Positions 57,069 through 64,000 of a stretch of DNA of 64,000 bases are shown piece after piece; position 1 is the stretch's first letter, and each line of letters opens with the position of its first letter. The stretch is from positions 1,080,225 to 1,144,224 of the forward strand of contig OX030959.1 in the NCBI GenBank assembly GCA_943735955.1. Reading direction: 5' to 3'. Under the pieces are notes generated by a model, which was not told the origin of the DNA, made no database searches, and was given only the letters and a program-made list of their open reading frames with translations. Source of the stretch: Piscicola geometra (lineage: Eukaryota; Annelida; Clitellata; Hirudinida; Piscicolidae). A program made the position numbers and the translations under genes.

Positions 57069-58435
57069 GATTTTTGTTTTTGTGGTTGTTGATGTTGTTA
57101 TAGTTGTTGAGAGGTTGTTGTTCTGCCTCGTCGACTACAGCATCCCCTCCAGTCTGCACCCGTTCGTACTGCACGTCTTCCTGCAGACGAAGAAAGTGTG
57201 ACTTCGATTGAATAGTGAGAAAAGTTAATTTGAAATAAAAATAAAAAGTTGAACAAAGAAATGAGATTCAAAACTGACGGCAAGTTGTTTGTGGAAGATG
57301 ATGGTGAGAAACTTGTTGGGGAAGATGCCAGAGCCGCCCTCGTAAGAGCCGTCCCTGTCGATGCCGTGTTGGCCCGTCGTGTTGAGTGACTGCAGCACCA
57401 GCAACCCCAGCGTGCCAATCACGTGAGAGAACCACACGCCCACCCACTTGTGGTCGAGGAAGTCCTTTACCCAGACGTTCCAGAAGCCCCTCCAGAACAT
57501 GAGGTTGGCCCATGTGAGCGCGATGAAGATGGCGTCCTCGTAGGCGACCTTCCACCAGAAACTCTCATCCAACTGCTGCGACACCCACGCCAGGGGAGCC
57601 TCTAGGAGTAGGAAAGAGATGGAGATGATGAAGCCGATGAAGAGGCACAGTGGGTCAGAGGAAGCCGTCGTGAAGAGCACCTGGTCGTACAGGCCCCACA
57701 ACGCCCACCAGATCGTCAAGGAGGTTGTCACAATGACGAACTGCGTGAACAGACAGTCCAGAGTGAACCACAGAGGGCTGCTGTGCTGTTGCCGTGGTGA
57801 TGGTGATCTCGGTTATATGTATATATATTTTTGGATGATTTAAAATTAAAAATGATTATTAAATATATATTTGTAAGATTATCTGTCAAAAACAAATATG
57901 GTTTCTCGGCATGGAGAACTCACATGCACTTTGAAGATGAGGTCGGTCTCGAGGAGATCATCGCAGAAGTCGAGTTTGATGGAGACAGGAGGGCCGATGG
58001 TGGTGCGCACGGTCCTGAAGAGGACCATGAGCAACTGGCAGACAAGGTAGATGCCAATGACGATGTAGCAGAATGAAGGGTGATCACTGTTAAACAAGAG
58101 GTCCAGCAAGTTCCACACGCCCCTCCAGTAACACAAGATGGCCCAGCCGTGGATGTAGAGGTGCAGCCGGGTGATGACGAAATAGAGCACTGGTGGTTGT
58201 CTCAGCAGGCACTCAGCCAGTTGCGGCTGCACCAGCAGTTGCACAGTGCACACAATGGCGCCTATGGCGAGACTCAGCAGAGTCGAGGCACCGTTGTCTG
58301 CTGGAATAAAGTAGGCGTCCTGCAGCACCCACGTGCCCTCCCAATGGAGCACCGTCAAGGGGAAAAAGACGAACGTACTCAGAAGGGTGTCTGCTATCGA
58401 CAGCAGCATGTGCCGTTGACCCTTCCATCCAGCCC
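56755..58435 (-). CDS. fusl: Fuseless-like multi-pass membrane protein (5' incomplete)
   Basis: Three exons (58435-57924, 57785-57279, 57180-56755) join in phase and give 480 residues after a leading split codon, so at least one upstream exon is missing. Hydrophobic segments are spread through the first two exons: MLLSIADTLLSTFVFFPLTV, LHLYIHGWAILCYWRGVWNL, IVIGIYLVCQLLMVLF, FIGFIISISFLLLEAPLAW, then TWANLMFWRGFWNVWVKDFL and WFSHVIGTLGLLVLQSLNTT. The duplicated YWRGVWNL/FWRGFWNVW pattern and overall order fit the invertebrate Fuseless family. Drosophila fuseless is needed for presynaptic calcium-channel organisation. The last exon is a hydrophilic tail (~140 residues) dominated by Asn, then Asp, encoded by AAC and GAT repeats. 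I rely on remembered family features, so the exact orthology needs a search. Confidence 0.82.
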
Positions 58436-58870
58436 CTGTGAAATCATTTTAGGCTTAGGAATTTTAAATATTATTTATAGTTTTTATCTAGTAACAAAAA
58501 GGATATTACTTTCACTTTAATAATCCTTATGTTTATTTGACACAAACTTACATTTTTTCATCTTTTTATTTCAATGTTAGCTCAACATAGTACTAAAATA
58601 TTTGTTTTATGTTGTTAATTGTTAAAACTTGTGAAACTTTTGGAATTTTTTTTTCTACTACGATCTCGAAAAGTGCATTGAAGTAAACGTTTCAGAAGTG
58701 AAATAACAATACTATATAAAAAATAATATTCTTATTTTAAAAATTAATTTAAACCAAACTATTTTTTTAATCATATGACAATATTATTTCAATCTTATCA
58801 TTATCATTCTGCCGACTAAATTAGCCGACTGAACAATCTGAAACAAGTTGACTAAATTAGTCGTTTGTGG
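58436..58870. other. AT-rich sequence upstream of the Fuseless-like exon
   Basis: No exon that could supply the missing first codons was found by eye. A short tagccgactgaacaatctg / gactaaattagtcg palindromic stretch occurs near 58810-58865. Confidence 0.35.
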
Positions 58871-58875
58871 GAAAG

Positions 58876-59034
58876 TCAAGAAGACGCAACTATAATAAGA
58901 ATCCACCATTCTGTTATGTTGATAGCAGCGTTGAGAAGACTGCTCTGAGGAAGTGACGTCCGCTCTTTCACATTGTTCATCCAGCTCTTTTTCTGACGGC
59001 CTCGACGACTTTCTTGTAGCGTGCCCTGTAGCAT
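58876..59034 (-). pseudogene. Non-LTR retrotransposon C-terminal tail
   Basis: A 52-codon frame contains ESRRGRQKKSWMNNVKERTS then LPQSSLLNAAINITEWW. This is the conserved tail (RRGRQKKxWxDNVKEWTGL...LLxAAxDRxEWR) that follows the reverse transcriptase in RTE/Jockey-like elements. It ends in ASS and a stop. The 5' edge meets MITE copy C, so the remainder of the element is gone. Confidence 0.78.
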
Positions 59035-59312
59035 AGATGATCTTGGGGGGTCATGGGGTCTGGAACCCCCTTCCTCCCACTTAAAAAAACATTTCTAAAC
59101 TTCTTTTTTGATACGAATATTTAAGGGGGCAAAGAATAGTTTTGTTTTAGACAGCTATCACTATAACTACACATACTCACAATGTATTACTATATAAACA
59201 CTCTGTTTTCTGCCAAGGTTGACGATTATGTCGTATAAAAAGAATAGTTTTAAAAAGGTTGTATTTTATAAAGGTGAACCCCCTCACTACCAACAAGAAT
59301 CGCCGCCCATGC
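59031..59312 (+). mobile_element. MITE-like element, copy C
   Basis: The left arm is gcatagatgatcttgggggg, with tctggaaccccc. The body has aagaatagttttgttttaga, tcactataact, cacatactcacaatgtat and actatataaacactctgttt. The right edge is gaatcgccgcccatgc. The order and spacing match copies B and D. Confidence 0.75.
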
Positions 59313-60033
59313 ACACCAAGTCAACTTTCGAGGTTTGATACTTGCTAGAGGAGGTTCTTGTTGTCCAACTAGTGCTGTTGTAATCTCATGGACGTAGTAG
59401 TTGCTGCTATTTCAAACTAACTTAGAAATTATAAGTGAAACATGTTCTTTTTGAAAACTATATATAAGTTATGCATAGGCATGGCTGCTTGACCATGCTA
59501 CTCTCTCCAGATTGTTTGCTCTTTTAGAACTGTTTGCTTAACGATTTCTTTTTATAGAGCATTTATTCACGATGTCTGAACAAAAGTCAAATAAGATTAG
59601 CATAGAATACGCAGAAGATGAAATAAAAGTAAAATACTCATCGCTCGAAAAAGTAAGAAATCAGTTATTTTTAATGGAAACAATGTTGCTAACATCTTAA
59701 AAGTATTTTAAGATACCTCAATGCTGATGCATTAACTTCAAAAACTAAGACATACGGGACTGAAACTTTGCTTTTTCAAAAATTAAATATAATAAAATAT
59801 ATTTTAGAAGCTTTCTATACGATTGGTCAAGGGTGCACCAATGAAAGTACAGAGAATGAAATATCGGCCTTTGATTGGCTGCTCACGAGTAGAATTCCAG
59901 CAGGTTTTCCTTGTGGCTCTTGTGATAGGCTGAAGCATTCATTTCCTCTGGGCCATGACCACTTATAAGCGACCCTGAGATCTCAACAAGAATTCTTCTC
60001 AGATTAGCATCGGAAAGCCTGAATGATGCGAGA
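59313..60033. other. Region upstream of the NK2-class gene
   Basis: It contains TATATAAG at about 59460 and cacttataagcg at about 59960. A 27-codon stretch from the ATG at 59572 ends at a good donor (aaaaa then gtaaga, 59653). It could be a 5' exon, but I found no acceptor that links it confidently. CCAAT-like ATTGG boxes occur near 59820-59880. Confidence 0.3.
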
Positions 60034-60953
60034 ATGACTGACTCGAATGAGGGAAGAATCGAATTGATGAGAGGGAAACAAGGTTGTGCTGCCGAGAAGA
60101 CGGTGAGGTTAGTGAGGCCATGGGAGAACAAGGGTGGTTTTGATGATGATGGTGGTGGTGGTGATGATGGTGGTGGTGGTGATGATGGTGGTGGTGGTGC
60201 TGATGATGGTGGTAGTGCTGATGATGGTGGTGGAGCAGCAAGTGGATCAGGAAAGAACCTCGAGAGTGTTGTTGTGTGCAGAAGTGGCGCGAGAAGAGAC
60301 TGCTTGTGTGGTGCTGTGGGACGGTGCAACGTTGCAATCGGAATGTGTGGCAGTGGAAAGTGTTCGAAGTCTGGAACGTGTGATGGGGAAGGAGAATGTC
60401 AAGAAGGTCATTTGAGGGGGCTTCAACTGCTGCAGCAACAACAGTTGAAGCAGCAACAACAGTTGAAGCAGCAACAACAGTTGAAGCTGCAACAAAAGTT
60501 GAAGCTGCAACAACAGTTGAAGCTGCAACAACACTTCCAAAGTAGGTCACCATTGATTGAGCAACACAACAACTAAATCATTAGTGTCTGAACCATATTG
60601 AACTTTGGATCAAACTAACTCCAGATGAAAAAGATTCCCAAGGTGAGAAAGGTGGAAGATCAGGAGCAGGGATGAGGAGGAGGAAGAAGAGGATGCTCTT
60701 CACGAAGACGCAGTTGCGAGTGTTGGAGGAGAAATTCAGACGCCAGTGCTACATCTCGACGCCTGAGAGGGAACTCCTCGCTTCGTCGTTGCATCTCTCC
60801 CCAATGCAGGTGAAGATCTGGTTCCAGAACCACCGCTACAAGTTCAAGAAGTCGTTTTGCCGGCCTCCCCTCTTCCCCAAACACTTCAGCGACTTCCTCA
60901 GGTGGTTCGCATGGCCTCAGAGACTCCCGCCCAGTCCCTTCCATTCACTTTGA
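60034..60953 (+). CDS. NK2-class homeobox transcription factor
   Basis: Two exons (60034-60541 and 60625-60953) join in phase across an 83-bp intron (gtaggt...ctccag) to about 278 residues. The homeodomain (60678-60857) reads [16 protein letters not shown], then [20 protein letters not shown] and [13 protein letters not shown]. Helix 3 has Trp48, Phe49, Asn51 and Arg53, and Tyr54, the hallmark of the NK2 class that reads CAAG-type sites. Helix 1-2 is rather divergent from vertebrate Nkx2 proteins. The tail is only 33 residues and lacks the NK2-specific domain; no TN motif is visible. Exon 1 is Gly/Asp-rich then Gln/Leu/Lys-rich and comes from GGT/GAT and CAACAG repeats, so its coding status is less sure than the homeodomain. 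It acts as a nuclear DNA-binding regulator. Confidence 0.8.
60148..60236. repeat. GGTGGTGATGAT repeat inside the NK2 gene exon 1
   Basis: ggtggtggtgatgatggtgg units encode Gly/Asp runs in the plus frame (Pro/Ser runs on the minus strand). Confidence 0.85.
60426..60540. repeat. 15/18-bp CAGCAACAACAGTTGAAG coding repeat, NK2 gene exon 1
   Basis: About six copies of cagcaacaacagttgaag and gctgcaacaa variants, encoding QQQQLK in frame. Confidence 0.88.
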
Positions 60954-63180
60954 CCCTTCATCGTTTCGACACCCCTAACTAAATTGAAGTTGACTCACAA
61001 TGTAAAATAAATTATGTGTGTTTATGCTATAACAATTCATTTAAAAATTGCAGAATGCCCCTTCTCAGGGTTCTGAGTGATTATTGGATCTGATTATTAT
61101 TATTATTTTTATTATAGGGTCTGATTTGGAAAAAAGAACCAATTAACATAGTTGTAAATTTAAATATTAATAATACTTTGGTTTGGAAAATGGAGTCTGT
61201 TGTTAGTGTCATCCAAGTAGTTATTCATTACAATCAGGCGATCTGCTGCAAATCTCGGGAGGAGGGTCTTACCCAGCATAGATGATCCTGGGGGGGTTTG
61301 GGGTCCGGACCCCCCTTCTTCTACTCAAAAAAGTATTCAATTTCTTTTTTAGATAGGAGTATTCAAGTAAGTAAAGAATAGTTTTGTTTTAGACATCTAT
61401 CAATATAACTTCACATACTCACGATGTATTTCTATTTAAATATTGTGTGTTTATTCCATGGATGAAGATTATGCTCGTATCCAAACAATAGTTTTTTTTT
61501 TAATTTCATGAAAAAATTGGGGGAGGGGGGAGGGTTCTTATTAAGGCAGGCCCCTCACTGCTAAAAAGTGGGGGGGTCTGGACCCCAGGATCACCGCACA
61601 TGATTACCACCACCATCATCATCTCCCTGGCTTTACATTAGAGACTCTTACAGTGTATTATTTTGTAGTTACATCCTACACTCCCTTCAAGTCTACTTCA
61701 TTCCTGCATTTTTCTGATTCTGGACCATCCACAACAGTTCCAGTCATTCGTCCATTTTGTTTGCATCGGACCCTTCGAGAAAGTGCAAGTGAGGGCGTTC
61801 CAGTCGTATCTTGGCATTCGAAGACTACCGCCATTTCTTCGCGCTGGATGGGAACATTTATTGAGACTACACTATATATTAAATTCTGTAATGATAGAGA
61901 GGCTGCGGGGGCGATGATGATGGTGATGTTGGATATGAAGGGTGGTTAAATTCAAGGATGTTTTTTTATATAGTTAAATTCAGATATATCTATTTTATAA
62001 GATCTAAAGTGGTTTTAAAATGTTTTATTTAACAATTTTATCTCTTTCTACTATTTGATTAAGAGATGAATGGAGAACAAGATGTCATAAAAATGTATCT
62101 CGATTCCTTCAATATGCAGTAGCTTTACTAAGAATTGAAAGACTTATGAGCAAAAAATTCAATATTTATAAATATATACTTTTTTAGAATTATTTGAAAA
62201 ACTCTTCTATTTTCGTATATTTAAAAAAACAATTATTTAAAAATGGGCGAATATATTGGTAGTTTCTGTTCCAGTTCCATATTTGATCTCATACTCAGTT
62301 CCAGTTCCGGGAGTCGGAAATTAAGTTTCCATTAAATCTTCCGACATACGAATATAAGTTGTCCACAGACGTCATTGCTACACTCATAAACATTCACAAT
62401 ATGTAAGTAAAAAAATGGCATATTATTTATGTTACAGACAAATGGCATGCAAAATGGTCAATAAATGTTTAATTAAGAGGCATAACATGAAATTTCAGCC
62501 CTGGTTCAGATGCGGGTCCATGGGGTGCATCGAGGGCACGTGCCAAACCCACTCCCAGAGCTAATTTTTTTCTTTTTTTAAACGCAATTAGTACAATTTA
62601 TGAATTTATAATTCCTAACAAAATAAATACCCCCTCCAAAGGTAAAGAACAAATTTTTTTAACGATATTTGTAAGAAGTATTTAAATTACTAAGTCTTAA
62701 CAAAAAAAAGACTTTAAAATATTTTTCGAAGATTCGTTTTTCTGGTTAAGAAAATGAAATTGCCTTCAATTCAGGATTTTGATTTTTAATAAAAAATATT
62801 TTATAAATAGCGTTTTATTTAACGTACTAGTAAGTTCCCGCAGATAATTCAAATGTTTTAAACCCTACCTGCCCCCCATCAACCTTCAATCACCCTGCTT
62901 GTTCCCCATCAACCCTCAAACACCCTCACTGCCTCCAATCAAGCCTCATTTACTTTCTATGCGCTATATCAACCATTTTCTCTGCAGCTAATCAACCCTT
63001 CACCATCTTCTTCAAACCCAATCAACTTCTTTTTCTGTCCTCAATCAGCCCTTGGTCATCCACTTTGCGCTCATTCAATCTTTAAATTCCTATCCTGTAT
63101 TAAATCAACCACCTTTTCTGCAACCAATCAAACCTCAACTTCCCTCTCTCTTTACACAATGAACTTACTTCTCTGCACCG
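60954..63180. other. AT-rich spacer, no gene recognised
   Basis: Contains MITE copy D and a frame of 98 codons at 61653-61949 that I cannot assign. From about 62860 a diverged CAATCAACCCTCAA repeat leads into the 23-bp array. Confidence 0.5.
61276..61602 (+). mobile_element. MITE-like element, copy D (best preserved)
   Basis: The left arm gatgatcctgggggggtttg with ggtccggacccccc is inverted at the right as gggggggtctggacccca with ggatcaccgcaca. The body has agataggagtattcaagtaa, aagaatagttttgttttaga, cacatactcacgatgtat and tgctcgtatccaaacaatag. It has no coding capacity. Confidence 0.8.
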
Positions 63181-63183
63181 ATT

Positions 63184-63911
63184 CACCCACTCAACCATCC
63201 ATGCTGCACCCACTCAACCACCCATGCTGCACCCACTCAACCACCCATGCTGCACCCACTCAACCACCCATGCTGCACCCACTCAACCATCCATGCTGCA
63301 CCCACTCAACCATCCATGCTGCACCCACTCAACCACCCATGCTGCACCCACTCAACCATCCATGCTGCACCCACTCAACCATCCATGCTGCACCCACTCA
63401 ACCACCCATGCTGCACCCACTCAACCATCCATGCTGCACCCACTCAACCACCCATGCTGCACCCACTCAACCATCCATGCTGCACCCACTCAACCACCCA
63501 TGCTGCACCCACTCAACCATCCATGCTGCACCCACTCAACCATCCATGCTGCACCCACTCAACCATCCATGCTGCACCCACTCAACCATCCATGCTGCAC
63601 CCACTCAACCACCCATGCTGCACCCACTCAACCACCCATGCTGCACCCACTCAACCACCCATGCTGCACCCACTCAACCACCCATGCTGCACCCACTCAA
63701 CCACCCATGCTGCACCCACTCAACCACCCATGCTGCACTCACTCAACCATCCATGCTGCACCCACTCAACCACCCATGCTGCACCCACTCAACCACCCAT
63801 GCTGCACCCACTCAACCACCCATGCTGCACCCACTCAACCACCCATGCTGCACCCACTCAACCATCCATGCTGCACCCACTCAACCACCCATGCTGCACC
63901 CACTCAACCGT
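63184..63911. repeat. 23-bp minisatellite, about 31 copies
   Basis: The unit is ccactcaaccacccatgctg followed by cac (23 bp). Nearly all variation is one site, cacccatg or catccatg. All plus frames stay open because the unit has no stop. No unique coding sequence flanks it. Confidence 0.95.
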
Positions 63912-64000
63912 TAAATACTTACGCTCCATATTAGTCAATTAAAAAACAATTTTTCTTCCTTCTTGGAGCCTCCTGGATCCGCCCCTGGCCTCTGTCTCAC

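Noticed and set aside
59883..60329. 148-codon minus-strand Pro/Ser-rich frame
   Set aside because: Antisense to the GGT/GAT repeat of the NK2 gene exon 1; no recognisable domain.
63159..63942. Plus-strand frames of 230-250 codons in three frames
   Set aside because: Translation of a 23-bp array without stops; no flanking coding sequence.

Overview
This is a window of an invertebrate animal genome, most likely a spiralian and possibly an annelid or leech; I cannot prove the species. The evidence is intron-split genes with GT-AG junctions, bilaterian-wide protein families, AT-rich spacers, tRNA-derived SINEs, hAT and non-LTR element remnants, and an exceptional load of micro- and minisatellites. 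Most long open frames here are by-products of tandem repeats that lack stop codons. The real genes appear only when short exons are joined across repeat-filled introns. I joined exons by hand, and for every multi-exon model below the codon phases agree at every junction and the summed length is a multiple of three, except where noted.

Layout. 1-8553 (minus): two 5' exons of a secreted or receptor protein resembling a Cys-loop ligand-gated channel, separated by an ~8.2 kb intron made almost entirely of a 31-bp minisatellite. 8.7-10.6 kb: repeat block with TGG-rich, 21-bp and CCAT arrays. 12.2-12.5 kb: a tRNA-derived SINE. 12.5-13.4 kb (minus): FKBP2, an ER prolyl isomerase. 16.8-22.3 kb (plus): a UNC-93 family membrane protein. 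26.4-28.2 kb (minus): IFT43, a ciliary transport subunit. 29.3-34.4 kb (minus): PP2A regulatory subunit B56 in 14 exons. 35.1-44.6 kb (plus): a 1701-residue zinc finger/ELM2-SANT protein of the TRERF1/MIDEAS/ZNF541 family, the scaffold of the MiDAC histone deacetylase complex, with a hAT element in one intron. 47.6-54.8 kb (minus): an ASPP family protein (coiled coil, PP1-docking RVSF, ankyrin repeats, SH3) carrying ~79 copies of a pentapeptide. 56.8-58.4 kb (minus): Fuseless-like multi-pass membrane protein with an Asn-rich tail. 60.0-61.0 kb (plus): an NK2-class homeobox gene. 63.2-63.9 kb: a 23-bp minisatellite.

The genes do not form a single pathway. B56 and the ELM2-SANT gene are head to head about 675 bp apart. 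B56 (PP2A) and ASPP (PP1-binding) are both phosphatase regulators.

The most interesting patterns are: (1) tandem arrays inside predicted exons have units divisible by three (15, 18, 33 bp), while several of the largest arrays in introns or spacers do not (31, 23, 38, 20 bp); (2) many GAT/ATC microsatellites start exactly at splice donors or end exactly at acceptors; (3) a four-copy, short inverted-repeat (MITE-like) family is dispersed through the window; (4) known regulatory proteins have been invaded by repeat-encoded low-complexity sequence, including inside an SH3 domain and in IFT43.
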